Positions 1 through 10,441 of a DNA stretch of 64,000 nucleotides are shown in pieces. Every line of letters starts with the position of its first letter. The stretch's first letter is position 1. The position numbers and the translations under genes were made by a program. Location: assembly GCF_000143415.4 (NCBI RefSeq), contig NW_003314277.1:2282633-2346632 (forward strand). Direction: 5' to 3'. The DNA is from Selaginella moellendorffii (lineage: Eukaryota; Streptophyta; Lycopodiopsida; Selaginellales; Selaginellaceae). Under the pieces are notes generated by a model, which searched no databases, was not told the origin of the DNA, and worked only from the letters and a program-made list of their open reading frames with translations.

Positions 1-1
1 A

Positions 2-795
2 ATTCTTATCAAGGACTTGAATGGTAACCACGTAGTCCAGCGCTGCCTCCAGCGCCTTGGGAACGAGGAGAACCAGGTTAGAGCTTTTGGATTGTCTCGC
101 CTCTAGCTTACTAACAAAGTGGCAACTCTGGCATGCAGTTCATTTTTGATGCCGCGGCGCAGCACTGTGTCGAAGTTGGAACCCACAGGCACGGGTGCTG
201 TGTTCTTCAGCGGTGTGTGGATTTTTCAAAAGGTGTACAAAAGGAGCGCTTGGTTGGAGAAATAGCCGCCAACGCGCTAGTGCTTTCGCAGGATCAATAC
301 GGGTATGCAATGGCCTTCCTTTCTTTCGAGCCTCAGTGACGCTTTGTTGGTGCAGTAACTATGTTGTGCAATACATCTTGGACGAGGCGCCGTGGATAGC
401 TCCGGAGGTGATGGCCCAGCTGGAGGGGCACCACGCGCACCTCGCGATGCAAAAGTTTAGCAGTAACGTTGTAGAGAAGTGCCTGAAGCAAGGGGCGGAT
501 GACAAGCGTGCGCGAATCATACACGAGCTAACCAAGAGTGCGTTCCTGGGGCAGCTGCTGCAGGATCCCTTTGCAAACTACGTGATCCAGTGCGCGCTTA
601 CAGTCACGAAGGTAATCCAAAGTTTGAAAGTTTGTTCGATTTGTTCTAGCTCTGGGAACTTACACTTGTGGTATCCAAATCCAGGGAGCTTTGCACGCGA
701 GCTTGGTGGAAGCTATACGTCCGCATCTACCAGCACTGCGCAGCAGCCCATACGGGAAGAGAATTTTGTGCCGGACAAACCTTAAGAAGGCGTGA
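2..795 (+). CDS. Pumilio-family RNA-binding protein, C-terminal part (window starts inside the gene)
   Basis: PUF proteins bind 3'UTR motifs in the cytoplasm and repress or relocate mRNAs. Four exons can be read: 2-76, 139-302, 356-611 and 685-795, each joined by GT-AG introns of 53-73 bp with consistent phase. The translation shows successive Puf repeats with typical core residues: NHVVQRCL in exon 1, HGCCVLQRC in exon 2, NYVVQYIL then SSNVVEKCL in exon 3, and NYVIQCAL at the end of exon 3. The last exon gives the Puf C-terminal cap, with RPHLPALR, SPYGKRIL and a stop at 793-795. The 5' part, including the earlier repeats, lies outside the window. Family assignment is secure; which Arabidopsis APUM it matches cannot be said. 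Confidence 0.9.
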
Positions 796-1001
796 GTTAA
801 GCGGCAAGAGGATTTTGTCTTTCCGGACAAAGCTTAAGAAGACGTGAGGAGCTCTCGATAGAGAACCATTGATCAAGCGTTTCGTACGGTAACTAGACGG
901 GAAAATTTTCTCTCCATGTTTTTGATCATTTGCTCTTACTGATACTTGCGGCATGTACATTTGGAAAATGTAAAACTTTTATAAAAATGGAGCCTTGTAC
1001 G

Positions 1002-1044
1002 GCTAGGGTCTAGGGTTTGGGGTTTTGGGGTTTAAGGTTTAGGG
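1002..1044 (+). promoter_or_regulatory. Degenerate telomere-type (TTTAGGG) repeat tract upstream of the desulfhydrase gene
   Basis: About 43 bp made of TAGGG, TTTGGGG and TTTAGGG units, 120 bp before the desulfhydrase ATG. Plant promoters often carry short telo-boxes (AAACCCTA). This tract is longer and degenerate, so it could be a telo-box cluster or a small interstitial telomeric patch from a repaired break. The role is inferred. Confidence 0.45.
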
Positions 1045-1163
1045 CCAAGTCATTCCTTCGTACACATGGCGCTTTGGGTGTCCACGTGGATGCTCTTCTA
1101 GGGTTTATGGCCAGCGGCCTAGTTTTTTTCTCCTCGATCTCTCCGTGTACCGCCTCGCGTCCC

Positions 1164-2814
1164 ATGGCGCGAGCTTCAATCGACGAGAAGACGAGGCCTC
1201 CGATGCTCTCGAAAGGCGCATTTTCTCCTCCGGATTGGGCCAAACACTTGAATCCAGCGCCGAGCAGCATCTACAGTCTCGCACAGGTATGCTCAATTCT
1301 CCATTCTTTCTTCCTACATTTTGCTCTTGCAGCTTCCATCGCCAATCCATCGCTGGGATTTGCCGAATTTGCCTGCTGATACCCAAGTTTGGATCAAGGT
1401 TGTGTGTGTGTGTGTGTTATTCTTCTTGTGTCTAAGATTTTTTTTTTTTCCATTCGATCGCAGAGAGATGATCTCACTGGAATGCAGCTGAGCGGGAACA
1501 AGGTGAGAAAGCTGGAATTTCTCCTGGCAGAAGCAAAGTTACAAGGTGCCGATTGCGTGGTAACCATCGGTGGAATCCAAAGCAACCATTGTAGAGCCAC
1601 CGCTGTTGCTGCTCGCTATCTGGATCTCGACTGCTATCTCATCCTTAGAACAAGCAAGGTGTGTTCTTCTTCTTTTCTTTTCTTTTTTTCTTTTCAACCT
1701 TTCTTCTTTACTTTGGTGTAGAGTCTGGTGAATGAAGATCCTGGACTTGTTGGTAACTTACTTGTAGAGCGACTCGTGGGAGCTCGTGTGGAGCTCGTAT
1801 CGAAAGAAGAGTACACGAAGCACGGAAGTGAGGTATTGCTTCTTTTCCCAGAGTTCGATTGCGTTTTTTAATCAAGTTTCTCGCTTGTTTTGCAGGCGCT
1901 TGGAGACATGCTCGTAGAAAAACTAAGAGCCCAAGGAAGAAAGCCTTATCTCATCCCTGTTGGTGGCTCCAATTCTCTTGGAACCTGGTTAGTATCTCAG
2001 AGTTTCTTTCTTCTTTGTTTTCTGAGCTTGCTTGTAGGGGCTATATTTCCGCAGCACAGGAGATTGAGCAGCAAATAGAGGCTGGGACGTGTCCCCGTTT
2101 TGACGAGATTGTCATGGCATGCGGAAGGTTAGTTCATACTTTTCCTCTTTTCATGTAGCTGATGTAGTTGTTTATGGATTCTTTTATCGTAGTGGTGGAA
2201 CTACAGCAGGACTGGCTCTAGGAAACCATCTCAGCATGATCAAGGCCAAGGTTTTGTTTTTGTTCTTTGTATCGGTATCTAAACAAGGAAGAGGTTTTGG
2301 ACAGGTTCATGGTTACACAGTCTGTGACAGCCCGGACTATTTCTACGATTACATCCAGGGACTTCTGGATGGTTTACATGCGCAAGTGGACTCTCGAGAC
2401 ATTGTCAGGCTGGTTGATGTAAGTTTGCTGCTTGTTGATGGAAGGATTGGAGGAGCTAACACTGTAAGAACTTGATCAGGCCAAAGGACTGGGATACGCA
2501 CTGAGTAGTACAGGAGAGCTTGAGCTGGTGAAAGAGATCTCGGAGGCCACTGGCGTAATTCTGGATCCAGTTTATAGGTGAGGAGAGAAGTCTTCTCACC
2601 AAGTGTTCTCTAACTAGAAATCTCTTCGTTTCTTTGTGTGTTTGTCAGTGGGAAAGCATTGCATGGCATGGTGAAAGACATGGTGTGCGATGCCAAGTAT
2701 TGGACAGGGAAGAAGGTGCTGTTCATTCACACTGGAGGCCTCCTTGGCATGTTTGATAAACTCCAGCAGATCCAACCCCTCACTGGGAATTGGAGGAGAA
2801 TGCAAATCATGTAA
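1164..2814 (+). CDS. D-CDES: D-cysteine desulfhydrase / ACC-deaminase-like PLP enzyme (10 exons, complete)
   Basis: Fold-type II PLP enzyme that splits D-cysteine into pyruvate, ammonia and H2S; the family includes ACC deaminases. Exons: 1164-1286, 1333-1398, 1464-1658, 1722-1832, 1896-1987, 2038-2127, 2193-2250, 2305-2418, 2480-2577, 2649-2814. All introns are GT-AG and 41-73 bp. The spliced protein is 370 aa, the usual length. The PLP lysine lies in LSGNK (K76), the substrate loop reads IGGIQSNH (99-105), and [18 protein letters not shown] and HTGGLLG follow in family order. Exon 1 (MARASIDE...) is poor evidence for a transit peptide, although plant homologues are often organellar. ATG 1164 was chosen because an upstream ATG at 1107 soon meets a stop. 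Whether the substrate is D-Cys or ACC cannot be decided from these motifs. A broken duplicate lies at 6908-8140. Confidence 0.93.
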
Positions 2815-3190
2815 ATCTAAATTCTTAGTCAGAGAAAGGAAATTCCTCCATTTGAAGGTCCCTTGGAATATCTTGCAACGATCAACAAATCAAAAACTCC
2901 TTCAATGCATTCTTGCAGTATTTCCCTCCCTTGACACGCAGCAGACTCCAATTCTCGTTGTCTCCCACACACATCTCACACAGACTCGAAAGAAATACGA
3001 TACGCTGGAGCCGGAAGGATCTAGAAAGCGCTCATCACTGCCAATATAAGCCCAGCCCTATGCTCTCTGAGCTTGTGTCCGTCCTACCTCGCTGAGTGCT
3101 CTCCTTTTCTCCCTGGTGGAGTGCTCTCGCTGGTTCCATATTTTTTTCCCCTGGTCTTGCTTTCTAGTGCTCGTTCCATGTCCATCTTGC
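2815..3190. other. 3' flank of desulfhydrase copy 1, shared with copy 2
   Basis: No gene is seen. 2920-3040 matches 8240-8360 closely (same CCCTTGACACGCAGCAGACTCC start and GAAAG ending), so the tandem duplication of the desulfhydrase gene extends past its stop codon. Confidence 0.6.
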
Positions 3191-3480
3191 TCGCCATTTC
3201 GTTTGTCTTGTTTGTTTACACTGGCGATGGCGGTGGTGTTCAAACACATGAACATCTGTGTTCAAAAACCTGAATGTCAGGTTTTTGAACAGCACTGCCA
3301 TCGCCACCAACGCCACCAACGGTTTTCGACTGCCTGACCTCGTTGCATACGGAATTGTTAGACTTGCACGAGTTTTCTTTGGGAACCGGCGCTTCCCTCC
3401 ACAAGGAAAATCAGGTTTTTGAACAGGTTACCATTTCCATCGCCAGTGTAAACAAGACAAACGAAATGGCGGGCAAGACT
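3188..3480. repeat. Nested inverted repeat (foldback element) in the copy-1 flank
   Basis: Outer arms: about 3188-3235 (reads CGCCATTTCGTTTGTCTTG then TTTACACTGGCGATGG) is the reverse complement of about 3440-3477. Inner hairpin: 3259-3273 pairs with 3277-3291 around a 3-nt loop. A further fragment of the same arm appears at 3484-3520 in direct orientation. No coding potential is seen. The structure suits a foldback/MITE-like element. Confidence 0.6.
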
Positions 3481-3570
3481 TGTTGACACTGGCGATGGCG
3501 ATGGCTAAAAAAACCTGAACATCTGTGTTCGCCATTTGGGTCTTTAAGTGCAGCTCCTCTAGTTTTCTTT

Positions 3571-3634
3571 GGGAAAAGGAGATCTTAAAAAATCAGCAGT
3601 GATTTTCTTTCTGTAGGGAAGATCTCCTCTTCCC
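3571..3634. repeat. Hairpin with 16-bp arms (AGGAGATCTT)
   Basis: 3571-3586 pairs with 3619-3634 with one mismatch. A sequence-related hairpin is kept at 8674-8716 in the duplicated flank. Confidence 0.55.
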
Positions 3635-3718
3635 AACAAAAAACAACGGTGATCAGATAGAGCATCTTGCTCTCATGATCATGATGGTTGCTACTGTTGG
3701 TGAACAGCCAAAGCAGCA

Positions 3719-3768
3719 GCCAAAGCGGCCAAGGCAGCGTGATATCACGCTGCCTTGGTTTCTTTGGC
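3719..3768. repeat. 50-bp palindrome with a perfect 30-bp core
   Basis: 3729-3758 is a perfect palindrome centred on GTGATATCAC. After a 3-bp mismatch on each side, GCCAAAG/CTTTGGC extends the arms to 3719 and 3768. A perfect palindrome has no loop, so it would extrude as a cruciform or fold back in RNA. It is not a bacterial terminator: there is no U tract and the host is eukaryotic. Confidence 0.65.
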
Positions 3769-4554
3769 TCCGATGAAGCAGGATGGTCTCAAGATTCCTC
3801 TTCTCTTTTGGCTACTGAGAATGGATGTTTAAAAGGAAATCATGAGAGAAACGGGATAGATTCTTGAAACTTCTGGTGTGCGAATTGCTCCAATGCGCGT
3901 GCAGAATAGCTTCATTCATTCCAACTATTCCTGCCGGGAGCGATTATCTAGCCAAGGGAGCGCAAACAAACTATTTATAGAGCTCTAACAAGGCCATGTT
4001 CGAAAGAAAAAGATTCATCCAATTTTGTGATTATTTTGGCACTATTTAGTGTTTAGAAACAAGCTCTTGCAAAACCTCAATCGCAGCCAAAAGGTCTACT
4101 TTCAAAGCGAAAGGAAATCAACTGGCGCCCTTCGCCTTGACACGTGCTTAACTGATTGCAAGCGAGTGACGAGCCCTCCAAGAGTTACTGGTTTGTTTCT
4201 GGCAAACTCTCGCTCGCAAGGATTTGCCGGAGGTTTAGGTAAAGATGCATGCACCGATCCGAGGTCAGTAGCATATGTAACTAAGCAATGCCCAGTCTCT
4301 GAAAATGTGTAGCAGGAAAACTTTTCAGGGGCGAGGCCCAAACTCCAACTATATCATCAACAAGGTAATTAAGTTTGAATTGCTGAAGAGAATTCTAAAG
4401 GCTTGTAAACTTCCCTGGCGGATTTCTTCCGAAGAGATCTAATGCTAATGGTACAGTATCCAGGACGCTTGGACCATTCATTTGTTGAAAGAAGGAAGGC
4501 TACATAGTTTGGGCTTCCGGTTTTGCAATCCCAGTTTGAGCTCGGTTAGCGCCA
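3769..4554. other. Non-coding flank, partly shared in inverted order with 8995-9115
   Basis: 3866-3960 is the reverse complement of about 8995-9115 (shared GGCTAGATAATCGCTC and TTGGAGCAATTCGC), so this stretch was inverted in one of the two duplicated flanks. ORFs of up to 87 aa at 4049-4341 exist on both strands but show no recognisable protein. Confidence 0.5.
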
Positions 4555-6450
4555 TGGAAGGGAAGCCAGCCATTCGTGAGTTCGATGGAGTAGGTTTCGA
4601 AGGGTTCAGGATGCATCTTGAATCCTATCTCCTTTCCGCGGTTTGTTTGGCATTGTAGATGGGACAGAGCCTACAATGGGACAGAGCCACTGCTAGCACT
4701 GAGTGCAAATGCTGCAGATATTCGTGATTGGACTCTTCGGGACTCCAAGGCTAGGGGCAGTATCACAATGTGTCTCTCCTCGAATGTGCTCCTTGCTGCC
4801 CATTCTTGGAATGGACGATGTCCAAAAGTAGATTTGGACATATAAATTACAAATCTCTCCAACATATAAAAGTTCATGCTATTGTTATTAGCTGAGTATT
4901 CTATTTATATTTTGTGAACTTTACATTTTAGGCAAACATCACCACTATAATTTTTCATTGAGCAAGCATTGTGTATTGCCAAAGGTCAATGTGAGTATTA
5001 GCTTCCATGGTTTGGAAAGCTTAAATTGAATCAGCAGTAGTGAGCTCATACAAATCCCTTGTGGCCCAAGTAACAACTACATATACAGAACGAAAAAGTC
5101 ACTAGAGTCAATTCAGAAGACTCCCTTGGCATCTAAGACTACCATTGCACTTTCTCACAACAAATATTAAGTTTATCAGTTTAATAGTTTAGCAGTTCAT
5201 ATTTTTTCATAGCAAGGTAGAGATAAAGAGGCCATGGTCCTCCCATGATCAAGTTAAAGCTGGAATTAATTAATGCCTTCCATAGGTATGGTTGTGTCAT
5301 TGCCAAGTTAAACATTATGTTTGTTATTGTTCAACTGGTACCACTCAAAGACAGTCTTCTTATTGCCCATAAGAATAATACAACTAGAGTCTACTTAGTG
5401 CCACAACTGCCTTTGCATTGTGGAACTCCTCATCATGTTATGCCAAATCCATCACTCTTGAGAAAATTGGCTTGGAGATGAGGAATTAGGCTTGCAATTA
5501 TATGGCCCCAAAGCCTGCTAGCTGTTGCTGCAAAAGCATACACTGATTCTTGGCAAGTCTGGGTTTGGCATACCTAGATGCCCTAGAAGTTTTCTCTTTC
5601 TGGATGAGACTTGCCTTGTTCTTTTGATCCCACTTGTGGGAGCAAACTTGGTTTTACCTCTGCCACTAGCTCCTATTCATGTTTTGCCACCAGCTCCATT
5701 AACTCCTCTGGGAAATCCTTTATAGATATCCTTGAACTAGTTAATGCTACTCTAGTCAAGGATAAGCCTCCAATGCTCATCAACGTCATGGCATGCCTAA
5801 TTTGCTGCCATTATTCACCTACAGAAATGTTGGCCCTCATTGAAAGTCCAGGAAAATGCTAAAATATATGTTGTGGAGCTTGATGACTTTTGCAGCCTTG
5901 TTGATGCCAGCATCCCCATGACCTATGATGAGGCTGTCTCTGTTGTCTCTGGTAAGGCTCACCTTGCTAGTGTGGAAGAAGTTGCTTCCATTTGGGTTAA
6001 TGGCATGTGGATTCTACACCACTAGGATCAAAATAGATTTTTTCCAAAAAGTATGAGATTTAAGGCATGATTGCTTGTTCATGGCTTTTGCCAAGTTCAT
6101 AGCGTCAACTACAATGAAACATTTTCCCAAGTTGCCAGCCTTCATTCTGTGTTTTGCACATGCAGCTGCTATATGGATGTCAAGATGGCCTTCTTGAATG
6201 GGGATACCCAGAGGATATCAACATGCATATGATGTTGAGCTGTATGGCAATTGCAGAAAGCTTTGTATGGTTTGAAACAAAACTCTTGCATCTAGTATAA
6301 AAAATTTGATGCTAGAGGTCATGCAAGGAGCATGCTCATTATGGCTCTCTACATTGATGATTTGCTCATCATGGGTGATGCTCCTGATGTCAAGGCAGCA
6401 ATAGCATATGGGTGATGCTCCTGATGCCAAGGCAGAAATGGCATATAGGT
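4555..6450 (+). mobile_element. Decayed Ty1/copia retrotransposon remnant
   Basis: Traces of a copia polyprotein occur in order on the plus strand. 4555-4610 reads as a gag start (MEGKPAIREFDG) and 4670-4800 as a UBN2-like gag piece (WTLRDSKARGSI, LSSNVLLA). 5530-5580 resembles the GAG-pre-integrase region (TDSWQVWVWHT). 6160-6200 gives reverse-transcriptase MDVKMAFLNGD, 6245-6275 LQKALYGLKQ, and 6340-6370 LYIDDLL with the catalytic aspartates. A partial local duplication (MGDAPD) follows at 6370-6440. Frameshifts, stops and deletions are everywhere, and no LTRs are identified. Confidence 0.7.
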
Positions 6451-6907
6451 GCTCTTCAGGTTTTCCTATTTTTTTCCTCAATATAATAATTGATGCACTC
6501 TTTTTGTTCAAAGCAGCTAGTTTGATGTTCAAACATATTGCCCTGGAGCTGCATATGAGACGATGTCCTCTTCCCTATCAAGACTTCAATATGGCATCGA
6601 CAGTGCTGTGGCCGTAGTTTACCAATAAATTACGATCGGGAACTAATAGACACCTGAAGCATTATTTGAGCCACCAGCATTAAATTAGTGTTATTAAATC
6701 ATTGCAATGACTCAACGCAAATCCTACTATTCAGAGTCAGGGAAGCTAAGGAGCGCTTCCAGGTACTGCTGCTTCGCGAAGGAGGCTCTTGGTCCTTCTC
6801 AATCACATCGGAAAATCTCCTTCTCTTAGTAGGCCACAGATTTGCCCCATTGTGAAACGTGGATATGATTATACATTGAAGTTTTATTAGTATTTCAACG
6901 AGATTGC
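6451..6907. other. Unassigned spacer between copia remnant and pseudogene
   Basis: AT-rich, with no feature recognised. The sharp left edge of homology to the desulfhydrase gene begins at about 6908. Confidence 0.4.
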
Positions 6908-8140
6908 TGGGATTTGCCGAGTTGGCACCCAAGTCTGGATCAAAGTTGTGTTTTCTTGTCTCTAAAATTTTTTCATCCGATCCTCTAAAATCTTTTCATT
7001 TCGATGAGCTCACTGGAATGCAGCTAAGCGGGAACAAGGTGAGAAAGCTGGAATTTCTCTTGGCGGAAGCAAAGGTACAAGGTGCCGATTGCGTGATAAC
7101 CATCGGTGGAATCCCAAGCAACCATTGTAGAGCCACCGCTGTTGCTACTGTCTGCTCGACTGCTATCTCATCCTTAGAACAAGCAAGCTTCTTCTTTTTT
7201 TTTTTTCAGCTTTTCTTCTCTACTTTGGTCGAAAGAAGACTACCGCTAGTGTTCGTTTTTCAGAGTTCGATAGCGTTTTTTCTCAAGTTTTCGCTTGTTT
7301 TGCAGGCCGTTGGAGACATGCTCGTAGAAAAACTAAGAGCCCAAGGAAGAACGCCTTATCTCATCCCTGTTGGTGGCTCCAATTCTCTTGGAGCCTGGTT
7401 AGTACCTCTTATCCTTCATAAGTTTTGTTCTTCGTTGTTTCTAAGCTTGCTTGCTAGGGGCTATATTTGCGCTGCACGGGAGATTGAGCAGCAAGTAGAG
7501 GCTGGGACGTGTCCCCGTTTAGACGAGATTGTCATGGCATGCGGAAGGTTAGTTCATACTTTTCCTCTTTTTATGTATGGATTCTCTTTTCGTAGCGGTG
7601 GAACTACATCAGGACTGGCATCTCAGCATGTTAAAGGCCAGGGTTTTGTTCTTGTTCTTTGTTTCGGTGTCTAAGCAATGAAGAGGTTTTGGACAGGTTC
7701 ATGGTTAAAGAGTCTGTGACAGCCCGGACTATTTCTACGATTACATCCAGGGACTCGCAAGTGAACCCTCGAGACATTGTCAGGCTGGTTGATGTAAGTT
7801 TGCTGCTTATTGATGGGAAGATTGAAAGAGCTAACAAAACTTGATCAGGCCCAAGGACTGGGATACGCTACAGGAGAGTTTGAGCTGGTGAAAGAGATCT
7901 CGGAGGCCACTGGCGTAATTCTGGATCCAGTTTATAGGTGAGGAGAGAAGTCTTTCGAGTGTTCTCCAACTAAAATCTCTTTTCTTGTTTCTCAGTGGGA
8001 AAGCATTGCATGGCAGGTTAAGACATGGTGTGTGATGCCCAGTATTGGACAGGGAAGAAGGTGCTGTCTATTCACACTGGCCTCCTTGGCATGTCTGATA
8101 AACTCCAGCCCCTCACTGGGAATTGCAAATTATGTAAATT
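6908..8140 (+). pseudogene. D-cysteine desulfhydrase pseudogene (unprocessed duplicate)
   Basis: Homology to the functional gene starts inside its exon 2 (CTGGGATTTGCCGA) and runs to the end. Several introns are kept, so this is a segmental rather than a retro-copy. Exon 1 is missing. Exon 3 keeps [11 protein letters not shown] but has IGGIPSN in place of IGGIQSN and lacks the codons for the YLDL segment. Exon 4 is almost entirely deleted. Exon 8 has a stop where the functional copy has Tyr (GTTCATGGTTAA, 7697-7708) and lacks the LLDGLH codons. The last exon has lost several short blocks. It cannot give a full enzyme; chimeric short RNAs are possible. Confidence 0.88.
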
Positions 8141-9116
8141 GAAATTCTTAATGAAACTCCCGTCCATTTGAAGGATATCTCGCAACGATCACCAATTCAA
8201 AAACTCCTTGAATGGCGGCCTGGTTTCTTGTCACTCCATTTTCCATTAATTCCCTCCCTTGACACGCAGCAGACTCCTATTCTCGTCAACTCCCACACAC
8301 ATCTCACACAGACTCGAAAGGAATATGACACGCTGGAGCCATGGAAGGATCTAGAAAGCGCAAAATTCTTCTTCATCGCTACTCATATAAGCCGAGGCCC
8401 CAGCCCCTTGCTCTCCCAGCGCTCTCAGTGCTCTCGCTGGTTTCCTTTTCTCCCTGTTTTCGCTTTCTCCCTAGTGCTCTCTGCTTTCCTTTTTTTCCCT
8501 GGTCTTGCTTTCCATTGCTTTAAGTTGGGACTGAATCTTGCTCGCCCTGGCAATGGCGGTGGTGTGAACATCTTTCGTGTGTCTGTCGTGCGGGTGGCAG
8601 GACAGATGTTCAGGCTTTTGAATACCACGCCATTGCCACCACTGTCATCACCAACATGTGATGAGTTTTCTTTGAGAAGAGGAGATCTTCCCTGCACAAA
8701 CAGATCTCCTCTTCCCAAACTCTGGTCCAGCTGGTGACGGAGCAGAGCTCTACAAAAGGTACGAACAAAAAACAAGAGCTTCTTGCATGCTGCCTTTGCC
8801 GCTTTGGCTCCTGCGAGCAGCCGGAGGATGTGCATATGGGGAATTTCTGAAGCAAAGTGGCAGCAAGAAACCTCCATGAGAGACTCTCATGGAGGTATTT
8901 TGCTGCCTCTTTGCTTCAGGAATTCTCTCCTTTGGCTACTGGTAATCGGTTCCGATTGTTTCATGTTGGAATAGAACTCCCTAGATTCCTCTTCTCCTCT
9001 TGGCTAGATAATCGCTCGCGGCAGGAATAGCTCTTTCCCCTTGGAACGAATGAAGCTATATTGAAACTTTGGCGCGCGCATTGGAGCAATTCGCGCACCA
9101 GAAGTTTCAAGAACCG
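8141..9116. repeat. Duplicated 3' flank of the desulfhydrase pseudogene, with foldbacks
   Basis: 8240-8360 matches 2920-3040. 8545-8650 is an inverted repeat of the GGCAATGGCGGTGG/CCATTGCCACC type matching the copy-1 foldback. 8674-8688 pairs with 8702-8716 (AGGAGATCT hairpin). 8841-8882 pairs with 8884-8925. 8995-9115 is inverted relative to 3866-3960. ORFs across it (for example 8425-8877 minus) follow from the repeats and are not taken as genes. Confidence 0.7.
8841..8925. repeat. 85-bp near-perfect palindrome (42-bp arms, 1-nt loop)
   Basis: Left arm 8841-8882 and right arm 8884-8925 pair at 38 of 42 positions by eye, around a single A at 8883. It occupies the place equivalent to the 3719-3768 palindrome in the other copy, but its sequence differs. 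Confidence 0.8.
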
Positions 9117-10090
9117 TTAGAAACCTTCCTGATTCTCTTGTAAACAACATTCCATTCTCTTCTTCCCGTCTTTAGCAAGCAACAAGCAAGCGAAAACAAT
9201 CAAATCATCTCCAGCTCCAAGCAAAATTCTCCATGTCCCTGGCAGGGCCACGATCACTGCGTTTCGATCTTCGAAAGAACAAGATTCATCCAGGTGATTT
9301 TTCACATCAGTCACTTCATATGGCGGGATCCGGTAAAGGCCTCGATCATTGCTCACACCTGGGACGAGCATCGCGGTCATCGCTATTTGTGGTAAACGCT
9401 AAAGATCTAAGAGTTCATGATCATTCTGCTGGTGATGGATCAGATGCGCAGCTCGGCAATCTCTTCCTTGATAAATCAAAGCTTTGCACCTCAGGATCGA
9501 CAAAGGCGCCTTCGAAAAAGCCTTGCAGCAGCTGTCCCGGCTCCCGGAGAATTGGAGATGGTGGTTAAGCGTGGGATCATAGCATCTCTACGTTATCCAT
9601 GGCAGCCGCGCGCAGCGTCCTGATGATCATCACATTGGCCTCCCAAACGCGAGGAAGACGTGGAGCGGCCAAAGATTCAAACAAGATACCGGATATGGGC
9701 ATATGCAAAACGCACTGCATTCCATGGGAGGCTATCTTGCTTTAGGATCCTTTCAAGAACCTCTTTTAATGTATTGATTTTGCCATGCATTGCATACATT
9801 TACGTTTAGAATGCAATGCTGCGCCGTGGCATCTATAGAAACAGTTCCTGGTATCGCTCTAGATTCCCTTTCATGGAGCATCTTGCAAATCTAGCGGCGG
9901 CATGGAGACTTGATCGCAGTTCTCTATGCTAAATCAGCCCAGAGATCGCTGAAAGTTGATCTGAGCTAAAAAAACGTATTCTCTCTTCAATTCTGGTGGC
10001 CTGGAGCAAAGGAATGAGCTTTGGTTCTCACTCTGTTTCTCTTGCTCTCACCCCTTTCCCAAGTAGTCCTCACCCTTTTGCTACCAATGC
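9117..10090. other. No gene supported
   Basis: Mixed-composition sequence. An ORF at 9233-9568 (111 aa) has no recognisable motif. A short match to 4005-4035 (AAGATTCATCCA) shows the duplicated flank reaches about 9310. Confidence 0.35.
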
Positions 10091-10441
10091 TTGCATATTC
10101 TTGGTATGCTTCTGGGACTGATTGTTTGTTTGTGTAACAGGAGCCAATGTAGGCAAGAAGCTCTTGAATCCCTAGATGTCGAGGAGGGTGCTCCTGTCAG
10201 GAGCTCGTCGACGAAAGAAGGGAAGACTGGTGATGGCATGCGCACTCCCCAACCCAATATCAGAGTCGTGAGAGGAAATAGGATCTTTTGCCATGACAGA
10301 AAAATGTTTGAAAGCAGCTCGGGTGACTCGGGCAACAAGCAAACAGTGCAGAATGCAAAAAGATTTTTTGGTAGCCTCTCCTGTTTTTCAGCCAAAACAG
10401 CAGTCGCCCAAGAGAGCATGAAGGAGATACTCTTTGGTTGA
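10091..10441 (+). CDS. Hypothetical small protein, doubtful
   Basis: Open frame ending with the stop at 10439-10441. A possible splice acceptor (TTTGTGTAACAG) at 10129-10140 precedes the better part, which is hydrophilic and rich in Ser, Lys and Arg (EEGAPVRSSSTKEGK, QNAKRFFGSLSCFSAK). No family is recognised. It may be a last exon or chance. Confidence 0.2.
   Translation: MHILGMLLGLIVCLCNRSQCRQEALESLDVEEGAPVRSSSTKEGKTGDGMRTPQPNIRVVRGNRIFCHDRKMFESSSGDSGNKQTVQNAKRFFGSLSCFSAKTAVAQESMKEILFG

Noticed and set aside
1389-1721. 110-aa ORF as a separate gene
   Set aside because: It contains desulfhydrase exon 3 plus intron read-through. The spliced model explains it.
3729-3758. Perfect palindrome as a transcription terminator or operator
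   Set aside because: The host is eukaryotic, there is no T tract, and it lies in a foldback cluster.
4049-4341. 87-aa and 79-aa ORFs on opposite strands
   Set aside because: No motif, no splice context, and the two overlap each other.
8425-8877. 150-aa minus-strand ORF
   Set aside because: It runs through the foldback repeats of the pseudogene flank and its sequence follows from the inverted arms.
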